The position numbers and the translations under genes were made by a program. Below are positions 29,244 to 39,863 of a stretch of 64,000 nucleotides of DNA, piece after piece (positions within the stretch are counted from its first letter, which is position 1; each line of letters starts with the position of its first letter). This DNA comes from Agarophyton chilense (taxonomy: Eukaryota > Rhodophyta > Florideophyceae > Gracilariales > Gracilariaceae): NCBI GenBank assembly GCA_030374765.1, contig JARGXX010000096.1:1054001-1118000 (forward strand), written 5' to 3'. The notes under the pieces were generated by a model that saw only the letters and a list, made by a program, of their open reading frames with translations, ran no database searches and was not told where the DNA came from.

Positions 29244-29630
29244 TAAATCTTAGTACAATGGCGAAGACCAGGAGTGATGGAACCAGACCTTCCGGGTTCA
29301 TGGTGTCATTCATAGCTTTCACAGCTGTGGCAAGGATTAAGTTCTCGTTTAAAAAGCTGGCATCGAACTTGATTTTGTGGAGTATTCATCTTAGGGGATG
29401 ATGATATCGTTCGCCAGCACCCATGGAAGATTTGACTTTCCACTCCGGACAGAAAAAAAACGATGCCCAATTCAGTCATAATTTCCTTCCCTCGAGAACA
29501 TGTAAACGCTGAGTGTCGTATAGTGGCGGAAGGGCTGACCTTTGAGGTGTCCGATACACTACGCTGACCTTGTAGGTGATGGGTGCAAGGAATCATCGGC
29601 CACGTAGCTCCGGGCGAGCTATCATCCAGG
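29244..29630 (-). pseudogene. Element H integrase core remnant
   Basis: Minus-strand frames give an FFLSGVESQ block, then VKAMNDTMNPEGLVPSLLVF. This is a conserved stretch of copia-like integrases well known from fungal retroelements (AMNDTxGxxGLVPxLLVFG). Frames are broken. It joins across G2 to the C-terminal part at 27914-28356. Confidence 0.6.
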
Positions 29631-30864
29631 TGTTGTCAGCCACGTGTAGTGTTGACATGGACCTTCTGGTTGAGTAATTGTTAGTGATAGTAATTTTAAT
29701 TATGTGTATTTTAGTACAGTAGTTGAGTGGCCACCTGGCACTGTAGCCAGTGTTGGCAAGGTCTCTGACACTAGGTCAGAGACCGTGCCTTGCTGGCACC
29801 TCCCGGGTGATCCGGGTGTAGTATTCCACTATGTCGGGGAATCCGATAGGTTTTTCGCGAAGTCGCGGTTGGAACTCATAAGTGAGTGTTGTCATCAGCA
29901 TTGTGATATGAAACGGCATCCCGCATAGGATGCCTAGAGGCAGAATGTCTTAGTTGAACACGTGGCGTCATGGGTCGAGGGGCTTGCCACGGCGCGCGCA
30001 TAGTTGCGACCCTTCCTAGGGGAATGCCATATTGGAAACGGCGCATGTAGTGGCGATCCACGTGGAGGGCTTTACTACCCTTTGTAGCTAGACGTCCATT
30101 AGGGACCATACCCATACAGTGGCTTGGCTAAGTGGCTGACCACTGGGTATTATTTATGTATTTATTTTGGCACTCACCCTGGTACACAGTATATAGTGTA
30201 CCAGAGGTGAGCGCCGACTCCAAGTATACGAGACAACATGGGCATCATGACTATTCTGTTCCTTGCTTAGGATTCCTTAACCGGAGATTCGGACGAGCTA
30301 TAATAGATAGTCAGCCCCCAACCACTTCACGAGCCGTCTCGTACCTACGTTCCATCAACGTTTTACAGTTGCACTGTTCACCCTCGCTGGCGAGTAGTGG
30401 CCTAACACCCCACTTCCAGCTCGCTGGTGTTGTAGATCTACAACCCCTTTTCCTTCGCCGCAAGCGACCCATCGGCAGTCCAAACGCTGTCGCAGGTGTC
30501 TGCTCTCTCCGTAAGAGCGGATACTACACTGGGGAGTGCAGTGCACTGCATATAGGGAACTGCACCTCCCCCATCCTAATCTGATAAATACAGGCATCAC
30601 TTGGGTCACGAGTATACCTTTTGGTTCATCGTTTCTCAACTACCACACAGGCTTTCCCGCGCGTCGACGCCTACCATTGTTTACCTACACGGTATAGGCT
30701 AGTCGCCCCGCCGTTTGCCCCTGCGGGTTTTCACGGTGCCCTGTTACCATCGAGGTTTACTACGTCTACTTTCTAAGGTTGAGCGTCAACACGCTCCCTA
30801 CAGTTGAGCGTCACTAAGCTCCCGAGGCAAGACAGTAGCACACCCCAGAGGTGATTGTACGACA
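29631..30864 (+). mobile_element. LTR of gypsy element F (interrupted by a C solo LTR)
   Basis: Starts at about TGTTGTCAGCC and ends TACGACA just before a primer-binding site. The left end is approximate. The solo LTR C1 splits it at 29817-30528. Confidence 0.45.
29817..30528 (+). mobile_element. Solo LTR, family C, copy 1
   Basis: 712 bp, TGTAGT...ACTACA, homologous to 54899-55564. Flanked by CCGGG (29812-29816) and CTGGG (30529-30533), a 5-bp duplication with one C-to-T change. A TATA-like region and the repeated GAGGTGAG(C/T)GCCGACTCC block are shared by both copies. Confidence 0.8.
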
Positions 30865-30867
30865 TTT

Positions 30868-30885
30868 TGGTCTCCCGGATTAGAA
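30868..30885 (+). other. Primer-binding site of element F
   Basis: TGGTCTCCCGGATTAGAA, 3 nt after the LTR end. It closely matches the site of element D (TGGACTCCCGACTTAGAA). Confidence 0.55.
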
Positions 30886-30959
30886 AGTATTTTTAGGTTT
30901 CGTCGTACCTTCACAGTTCACACGAGATTCCGAGAAGGATTGGACGCTCGTACACCTAT

Positions 30960-31648
30960 TTGGATTTAGGAAATCCCGCAAATCAATACAGGATACTACT
31001 ATTGGTCACAAATGGAACGACCAGAAGGAACACGCGTGGTGCGAGCGCCCCGCCAAGCCATAAAGGTCTCAAAGGAGCCCCATCGGCTCAACCGATTCTG
31101 GAAAACCCCGAGGAACTGCTCCGGCACCCTCGAGACAAAACCGGAAAGGTACATGGTCCGCCGCCAATGGTTACAGAACCTCAAACGGAATCACCAATTG
31201 AGGTTGCAGCGGCGGAGCTATGGCCACAGCTCGAAGAGCGAGCGAAAGTGCTCGTCACCCTCGCGGTCGAGGGTGCATTAACCGTAAAGGAGAAGTCGGA
31301 TACCCGGATGGTTCCGCCCTCAATTGACGTTGATGCAACTACCCGTATTGTGGTTGACCGAGCAGCTCAAGAGCTATCGGAAAGGATACCTGAAATGGTG
31401 AAACAGTATCTCTTTACAGATGCTTGGGATCATGTTTACCGCGCTGTGCAGGACCTTTGGGTTTCCGAGGGATTCGCAGAATCCCAACCTACACAGATGA
31501 TCATCGCAAAGCGCATACCACACGGATTCCAAATGGGTCATTCCAGCCATTCCAAACATTTACCTACTGATAGTGAGTACCTACAAGGTCCAAGGCAGAG
31601 TCAAGAGGTCCCGGAAAAGGTAGATCCTCAAGACATTTATCTGCCACC
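30960..31648 (+). pseudogene. Element F gag N-terminal remnant
   Basis: Open frame of about 230 codons after the F leader. It is polar with helical stretches (ELWPQLEERAKVLVTLAVEG and DVDATTRIVVDRAAQELSER) and no zinc knuckle. An ATG at 31012 is in another frame, so the true start is unclear. Truncated by insertion of the B1 LTR at 31649. Gag identity is inferred from position after LTR and primer site. Confidence 0.45.
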
Positions 31649-32140
31649 TGTTGAGGTTTGGTCGACTCTGCCCCCAAGCCCTTTGTAGTGTTGGAAATAG
31701 TGGAAAACAAAAAGTGGATTTAAGCATGGGCACTTTTGGGCACCCTCCGCGGAAAAACGCATATGCGCCTCATCTCAATCTCAACGTGAAACGGCCATCT
31801 GATTGGCTACTGCAAATGCCCTCATGCAACGTGGTATGGACAAGTGGTCTTGTTCTAATGGGGCGTGTTGGGGCTTCGGCCCAAGTGGAGCGATTTGATT
31901 GGACGAGAGCGCTGAATGAGCACGGGCTATGCAGTTGGAGAGAATGTGCGAATGTGGGCTGGATACGGGGTTTGGCCGTAACAGCCGAATCTAGGCTGCG
32001 CGGGGTGGTTGGCACTGGCGCACCACTTTGGATGATTTTTCGAGTTTTTATTTGATATGCTTCATGTTTGAAATTGTTTTGGCGCGCAACTCCTCGTCGC
32101 ACAGTGGCAAGGTGTGAGACGTGGGTGACCCGCCGACGGT
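31649..32140 (+). repeat. 5' LTR of copia element B1, first part
   Basis: Begins TGTTGAG. It continues at 38770-38950 after the inserted A-minus element, giving 673 bp in total, equal to the LTRs of B2 and B3. It contains TTTTGGCGCGC (32077-32087), an E2F-like motif shared by all copies. Confidence 0.9.
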
Positions 32141-32848
32141 TGATGGAAAGGGAAAAGCTGAAGGAAAGGTTGAGGGAATGAAAAGGAAGTTCGCCAGCTC
32201 TGGCTTGGATTTACTTGGAGGCGCTCAAACTTTCACTTATATACTACTTCAAAACGTCAGCTGTCTAGACTCCAACTCAAAGTAAACCCTAGACTACAAA
32301 GCAGGGACACTCAATACTACCAATCATATTCAAGCATGACATTAACCCTAGTCAATGTTCATTGCAGCGCACAACAAGGCAATATACAGTGCACAGCCCA
32401 TAATTACACTGACGTGTGCACAAATTCAATATGCCAGCATACACTACTTGCAATCCGCCTCCATACACATTCACGTTCCAGCACAGTACACCAAGTCTCC
32501 TGTAATACACATGTCACGTCTCTTCTCCAAGTACATTCGTTACACCTTGTGAGATGTGTTCATAGTACACCAGCTGGACATATTGAACAGCGTGCACAGT
32601 AGTACAAGTAGACCACGTACACACGTGTACCACAGACAAACCCAATAGTGCCATACCACTTGTACACACCACATTGCATGTGCACATTTTCAGTAGCCAA
32701 TCACAGCCCGAGTTCACGTTGAGATCCGACTGACACGCATATGCGCTTTTCCAGGGGCACCCTCCAAAACAGCCCATGCTCCCCTGCACTTTTGTTTTTC
32801 AGTGACAGCACAGGGTCAACAGCCAACACTCCCCCTCTGTCACTGACT

Positions 32849-35800
32849 TCAAAGGTCTAGGTGTCGGACGCCACTGTCTTCACGGAACCTCTCGTGCTTC
32901 ACACGGCAAAGTGGTTTGTTGAGCATATCGGCTGTCATACAATCGGTAGGGCAGTAGAACAACACAATCGACTTGTCACGTAGAGCTTCTCGAGTAAAGT
33001 GAAAACGAATGTCGATATGCTTGGTACGCTTGTTGACAACGCCATTTCGGGCAAGGTCAATGCACCCTTGGTTGTCAACATATACAGGCGTTGGTTCAAC
33101 AAGCAACTTTACCGAATCGTCCACTTCTACTCCAATGACTATACCGATGCCATTCCACAAACGCCTAAGCCAGATGGCCTCTTTGGAACCACTGCACAGA
33201 CTCACATACTCAGCTTCAGCACTAGACAGTGCAACCACTTCTTGCTGACGTGAACACCATGACACAGGACCTCCAGCCATCATGAACAAGTACCCACTGG
33301 TAGACTTGCGGTTTGCAACATCGCCTGCCCAGTCAGAGTCCACGTAGCCTTGAAGTGCCAAATCGGTGTTTAAGCCGTAGGTGAGACCAAATGTACAAGT
33401 ACCGTTGAGATAGCGAAGCACACGTTTGACTGCCTTCCAGTGAATCTCTCCAGGTTTCTCAACATACTTGGCAAGTTTGGACACCGCGTATGAGATATCT
33501 GGACGAGTTCCTACAGACAAGTACATGAGACAGCCAATTGCCTGACGGTACGGCACCTCCCTGAGTACATCCTGAATCGCAGACAGGTCCATGCCAACTT
33601 CCATTGGAGTGTCAACTGGTTTGGACTGGTGCATGCCAAAACGTTCCAAGACCTTTTGTGTGTACGCAGACTGAGTCAGATACAACTCTCGCTTAACTCT
33701 GTCACGGTGGATCTCGAATCCGAGTACCATGCGAGCTTGATAGAGGTCTTTCATGTGGAACCGAGACGACAGCTCTGCCTTTACACGATCCATTGTCTTC
33801 ATGCTCGGACTTGCAATAAGCAAGTCATCAACGTATAGAGCAATCAGAACAACAAATCCCAGTATCTTTCCGCTGTACACACACTCATCTGCGTCATTTG
33901 GCGTCAACTGCATCTCCTCAACAAGGAACGAGTATATCTTTGCATGCCACTGTCTGGGTGCCTGTCGTAGCCCATAGATGGCTTTCTTCAAACGACACAC
34001 CAGATCCTCGTTACCTTGCTGCACAAAACCTGTTGGCTGCTCCATGTACACTGTCTCCTCAAGGTCACCGTTCAGAAAAGCTGTTTTCACATCCATCTGG
34101 TGCAAATGAAAGTCCCGTACAGCAGTCACTGACAGAATCATCCTGATCGAGGTAAACTTAACAACAGGTGCATATGTTTCAGAAAAGTCAACACCCTCGA
34201 TCTGCAGGAATCCTCTAGCAACCATACGAGCCTTCTACCTGATAGTTGGTTCACCAGATGGAGCTGCTTCATACTTCTGCACATACACCCACTTGGACGA
34301 AATCACGTTGCTGTCTGCTGGCCTTGGCACTAAGTCCCATGTGTCATGCTCAATTAGTGACTGGTACTCACTCTTCATTGCCTTCTTCCATGCTTCGGAA
34401 TCAGGACGTGACACAGCATCATCATATGACGACGGCATGTCATCACTGGCAGTGAGTAGAGCAGTTGCACGCCACCATGAGCTCGGCTTCCTACGTTCAC
34501 GCGTGGACCTACGAACAGGTTGTGTCTCATGCACTACATGCTCAACTGATGTATCAGCTGCGGAATCATCAACAGAGCTGTCAGAAGCATCATCAGAGTC
34601 AGGCAAAGGCGCAGAAGGGTCATCATCGCTGGGTCCACCAGATGTGTCAGATGTAGAGGTATCATGTGAACTAGACATATTACTAAAGTCAATGTCTGCG
34701 TAGTCCTCTTCCTCATAGCTAAACTGGTTGTCTGAGCCCGAAAACTCATCAAACCGTACATCTCTTGACACAATCACCTTTTTCTTTTCAGAGTCCCACA
34801 ACTTGTATCCGTGAGACCCTGGGGTGTACCCAATAAAGATAGCTTCCACACCACGCTCCTCTAGCTTCTTCAGCTTATGATCCACAACCTTGTACCAGCA
34901 TCGGCTCCCAAACACACGCAGGTTGCTCACATCAGGCTTCTGACCATGCCACAGTTCATATGGTGTCACACTACTTGGAAGAGCTTTGCAAGTCACACGG
35001 TTGCGCACATACACTGCAACATTCAGTGCCTCAGCCCAAAAGTGCTTTGGCAATTTCTTGTGACATAACATCGATCTGACCAAGTCCATGAGTGTGCGGT
35101 TGAACCGTTCGGCAAGTCCATTCTGCTGAGGATTGTAAGGCACAGTTCGCTGATGCTCAATACCGTGACGTTCAAGTTCTTTGGTAAAACGATGTGACAG
35201 ATATTCACCACCGTTGTCAGTGCGCAATGCTTTGAGCACACTCTCACGTGCGGTGATGGTTTTCACTTGTCTGCCGGTTTGGTTTTGAACAAACTTGAGC
35301 CACCTTAGGAACATCTGGAACACCTCATCCTTAGTTTTGAGCATGTAGAAGAAGCAGAAACGACTGTGATCATCGATGAATGTGACGAAGTAGTGCGAGC
35401 CTCCCAAGGATTTCACACTTACTGGACCTGACACATCGGAGTGAACAAGTTCCAGTACGTGTTTTGCTCGTTCCCCCCCTTGCTTGGGAGTCGGAGCACG
35501 GGTTGCTTTTCCTACTACACATGAGCCACACACATCTGAGTCCTGCGCAACGTCTACATTGAGCCCTGACACAACCTTGTTTCGAGCCATATGCTTGATA
35601 CCATCCACATTCACATGAGCCATTCGAGCATGCCATAGTGACAAGTCCGACACAAGTGCGCTGTTTACATCTGAACACTGGTGTGCAGCAGTGCAAAGGT
35701 AGTATAGGCCTTTGACGCGGCGCCCCAAGGCAACCACTTTTGACCCCTTGTATACACATACCTTCTCTTTTTCAAACACTACTTTGCACCCCACATCACA

Positions 35801-36874
35801 AATCGCCGATACAGAAAGCAAATGGTACCTTAAATTCGGTACATGAACAACTTGCTTCAGCTGGCACTTTCGTTTGGACCCTTCCACAATCAGATCAAGC
35901 TCCACACTACCGTGACCAACAGACTCTAGTTTGGAATCATTACCGATGCTAACGCCAGAAGACACCTTACTATCATATGTTTGGAACATGGATTCGTCAA
36001 AAGTCATGTGGGCAGTAGCACCAGAGTCAACAATCCAGTCACTGTTCGTGGCTTTATCAGAGCCAGTAGCAATGAGACATACAAAGTCAGAGTCGTTGCC
36101 ACCCGTACCTCGCTCATCGCTGAGCTCAGTATTGACAGTTGGGTGAGCAGCATCGACCTGATTCATGTTAGCCCCATCACGTTGCTTCTTGAAACAGTTC
36201 CTCTGGATATGACCCTTCTTATGACAATAATGACACTCGATGTTCTTCCATCGCGACTGCCTGCCAACCAAAGCTGCCTCACTTCCACCAGGCTCCTCCT
36301 TGGCACGATCGTTCATTCGCTGCTCTTCTTGCAGCAGACGACTCTTCACAAACTCTAGAGTGAGTTGACGATCGCCAATCGTGGTATCAATTGCGACGAT
36401 GAGGTGCTCGAATCTTTCCGGAAGTCCGCATAGGATGGCCATAGCGATGTCCTCCTCCTCAACAACAACGTCCATACACTTCAGGTCCGATGCCAGATGA
36501 CGTACACGGTTGATGAACTGTAGCATTTTCTCATCATCACGCATCTTGGCAGAGTAGAAGGACCGTCGGGCGTTGATTTTGTTGAGCAGAGTCTTGCGTT
36601 GGAACACATCGCAAATGGCTTTCCACATATCGGCAGCGTTGTCGGCGTCCCGCACATGATCTAAATGCTCATCGCTGAGTGTGAGACCAATAATAGCTCT
36701 GGCCTTGGCATCTTTCTTTTTCCAAGTCGACAGCTCATCTTCGTCAGTGGGTCTAACAGAGTTGAGGTGGCCGTCGAGGTCCTTGAGTGCAAGCAGCAGC
36801 TCAATCTTCTGCTTCCATACGTGGAAGTTATCCTCAACCAGCTTTTCGATTTTCACCCCACTGAACGAATCCAT
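32849..36874 (-). pseudogene. Gag-pol polyprotein of A-minus, one nonsense codon
   Basis: 1342-codon frame from the ATG at 36874, matching the intact copy at 44921-48946 almost residue for residue. A TAG at 34235-34237 replaces a Tyr codon (TAC) just before KARMVARGF at the start of RT, so gag, protease and integrase are open but RT-RNase H is cut off. Domain order: gag with zinc knuckle CHYCHKKGHIQRNC, protease VDSGAT, integrase (HSDVSGP, RTDNGGEY, NGLAERFN), RT (MDVKTAFLNG, YVDDLL), RNase H (DSDWAGD). Confidence 0.95.
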
Positions 36875-38076
36875 GGTGTGCAAAGTGTCACAAGAGGCCG
36901 AGAGAGATGGCTTGACAGCAACAGACAAGTGAACAACAACAACAGACAACAACAACAAAGTAAAAACAACAAACAACAAATAAGTCTTCAAGATTGAACA
37001 GACAATAGTCTGCGGGCGCACTGGCAGGGCTTCCTATACCCGCGTCCCTAAAGGTGGGACCCCTGGCCCCCAGAGCTCTTCTGGGTAGATAACGGTTTTC
37101 TGCAGTCTACCTCCTCCCACGTCAAAAGGAGAAGGCGCGTTGCTCCTTACGAGGCTTCCAGAGGATGGTTAATGACCGAAGATATGCCTTCACCAAGTTG
37201 ACCCTCTCTGGCCTCTTTCAAGAACTAGCGCGACCTCGAAACCGAAGCTACTTCAACACCAAGATACGCTTCTAACGAGCAATCAATGAAGATCGCACGC
37301 GGCCTGATCCTGAAAAGGAGGTCAGCCTTCGAAACGTCGCCTCCCCGCGTACTGCGGATCAAAAGCTCCTTATGGATGCTGTTCACAACAGTCCAAGTGC
37401 CCAACCACAAAGGTCGGGCTCACACACAAAGGCAAACAACCAGCCAAATGCAGTGCGCCACGGCACCCCGTCCACAAATGCACCCGCAAAGTTCAACCAG
37501 ATCTTTCGACCGTCACTGTTATCCGCCCTAAAAGGACCAGTGGGGAACCCGCTTGACAGTACACCTGCTTTGGTTCAAGCCGCCAGGCTAACGTCCCCGA
37601 GTACAAGGAATCACCCAAAGTACCTCGGATCAACCGCTCGTCGCACAGGCAAAGATGCAGACCAAACACAAAAACACACACGAACGCTGAGCCAAGAACT
37701 CCAGGCCCAGACTTCAACAAACACGGTCCTCAACCTCTCAGATCAGAACCTGCAACACGACGCAGGGATCCACAAAACAACGAAAGAGAGGGAGACCAAA
37801 CGAAGCGGATAGCGATCGACAAACACGGGCAACAACGAGCACCCAAACACAATCACGATAACAACGTCCAACCACTACCACCACAACGCCCTCAGGGAGT
37901 AACGCAAGACCGAAAGAAAATACCAACACCAACCCACGATACGGTCACACACCCGACGAAACGGCTACTACGGCGGAAACCAAGAGAATAGAACAGCGAA
38001 ACGGGTGAACGGCGGTGCGGGAGAGCGGCGAGAGACGAACTAGACGGCAGAGGTCAGCGGGGCTGGGCCCATAACC
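36875..38076 (-). other. Leader of A-minus with primer-binding site
   Basis: 1.2-kb untranslated leader between LTR and gag ATG. The 15-nt primer site GGTTATGGGCCCAGC (38062-38076, minus) directly abuts the LTR and is complementary to the anticodon arm of eukaryotic initiator tRNA-Met. No supported ORF. Confidence 0.75.
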
Positions 38077-38769
38077 TGATGGAAAGGGAAAAGCTGAAGG
38101 AAAGGTTGAGGGAATGAAAAGGAAGTTCGCCAGCTCTGGCTTGGATTTACTTGGAGGCGCTCAAACTTTCACTTATATACTACTTCAAAACGTCAGCTGT
38201 CTAGACTCCAACTCAAAGTAAACCCTAGACTACAAAGCAGGGACACTCAATACTACCAATCATATTCAAGCATGACATTAACCCTAGTCAATGTTCATTG
38301 CAGCGCACAACAAGGCAATATACAGTGCACAGCCCATAATTACACTGACGTGTGCACAAATTCAATATGCCAGCATACACTACTTGCAATCCGCCTCCAT
38401 ACACATTCACGTTCCAGCACAGTACACCAAGTCTCCTGTAATACACATGTCACGTCTCTTCTCCAAGTACATTCGTTACACCTTGTGAGATGTGTTCATA
38501 GTACACCAGCTGGACATATTGAACAGCGTGCACAGTAGTACAAGTAGACCACGTACACACGTGTACCACAGACAAACCCAATAGTGCCATACCACTTGTA
38601 CACACCACATTGCATGTGCACATTTTCAGTAGCCAATCACAGCCCGAGTTCACGTTGAGATCCGACTGACACGCATATGCGCTTTTCCAGGGGCACCCTC
38701 CAAAACAGCCCATGCTCCCCTGCACTTTTGTTTTTCAGTGACAGCACAGGGTCAACAGCCAACAACGGT

Positions 38770-38950
38770 CAGCACCGGCGGCGGAAGTGCGTGCGAGGTA
38801 GATATTGTTTTCAATGACGGTCGCCAACGATCGAAGTAAATTTTCAAGGCTGACTACCTTCCTTTGTTTCTCTTCTTTTATTTTTCTCTTCTTCTCGTCT
38901 TTTCCCCCTCTTCTTCCTTTTCCTTTACCTAACCTGCGCTCACGTTGTGA
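38770..38950 (+). repeat. 5' LTR of copia element B1, second part
   Basis: Last 181 bp of the B1 LTR, ending GTTGTGA immediately before the primer site, continuous with 31649-32140 once A-minus and one ACGGT are removed. Confidence 0.9.
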
Positions 38951-39863
38951 GGTTATGGGCCCAGAGCGTCGACTCTTCGCAGACGTCACGCTCTACTAGC
39001 ATTTATTTGGATTCAAGAAGATTCCCTACTGCGACAGGTGCGCGATCTACGACTAACGCTCATTTGGATTCAAGAAGTTATTTTGTTTTGCGACAGGCGT
39101 GTACCCTGCGGACTTCCTCCTTGGTGGCGAAAACATATCGCGTTTGTTAGTACCCCCTTGGCACGAGACCGGGAAGTCTGCCAAATCCTGCTCTCCGTCC
39201 GTAGAGTACGGAGGTCGATGAATTGGGCTTGGAAGTGTAGGAGCAACCGTACTACACCGCACGACCGCGCTACTTTCCCGCAAGAGGCTAGCTTGGGTCA
39301 ACTGGGGGAAGTGTATCTTGACGACAGCCCTCCTTGGGACGCCTCGTAGGGACTAAAAGCGCCGGAATCTGAAGTGCGCAGAGTTAGGTAGGTAATCAAA
39401 GCGTAACTCACCTGGAGAGAGTAACCAGGGTCCAGGGGATCATCCTTTAGGGTAGCGGAGGTAGTTTCTCCCGCCAGTGCGCCCGCCTACCTCGAGCAAG
39501 TCTCGGTAGGTTCAATCAAGAAGTTTCAACCCGAAGTCGAGAAGTTTATCTGTTCCGGGTACGCCTTCTGCCAATGCCCGTGAGTATACTCCAAGCGTGG
39601 GAGCAGCCGAGCTCCGCTTGTGATTGCGTACGAGACGCGTCTCGGTGAGCGTTGCAGGCTACGTCAAAAGTCTCCGCGGTCGTCCTCGCTGTCGAACGTT
39701 TGAGTTGGGATACTCCGTTCGGGCAAGCTCGGCCACGAATTCATCACTGCTCGTGGCCCCTTTCTTAAACTTCCCAAGGCATTGAGTCCCTCACTCTGCT
39801 TCCCTCTACTAATTAATTTCGTTTGGTTCCGTTCTATCTGCTTCGTGGACAACAGACTGAAAT
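38951..39863 (+). other. Leader of B1 with primer-binding site
   Basis: 913-nt leader opening with GGTTATGGGCCCAG (38951-38964), complementary to the anticodon arm of initiator tRNA-Met. Conserved with 50204-51115 and 60341-61253. A roughly 103-codon ORF inside is not kept in all copies, so the leader is probably non-coding (packaging or translation control). Confidence 0.7.

Larger units (their letters stand above)
32141..38764 (-). mobile_element. Copia retrotransposon A-minus, nearly intact
   Basis: 6624 bp. It is flanked by a perfect duplication ACGGT (32136-32140 and 38765-38769) inside the B1 LTR. Both LTRs are 688 bp (32141-32828 and 38077-38764) and identical as far as I compared them. 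It has one long polyprotein with a single nonsense codon, a polypurine tract (32829-32841) and an initiator-tRNA-Met-type primer site. All marks point to a very recent insertion. Confidence 0.95.

Noticed and set aside
32336-32602. 88-codon ORF repeated at 38272-38538 and in other A LTRs
   Set aside because: It lies in LTR sequence antisense or upstream of the element's own genes, is disrupted in diverged LTRs and has no protein features.
39038-39349. 103-codon ORF in the B leader
   Set aside because: Its C-terminal half is out of frame in B2 (50291-50608), so it is not conserved as protein.
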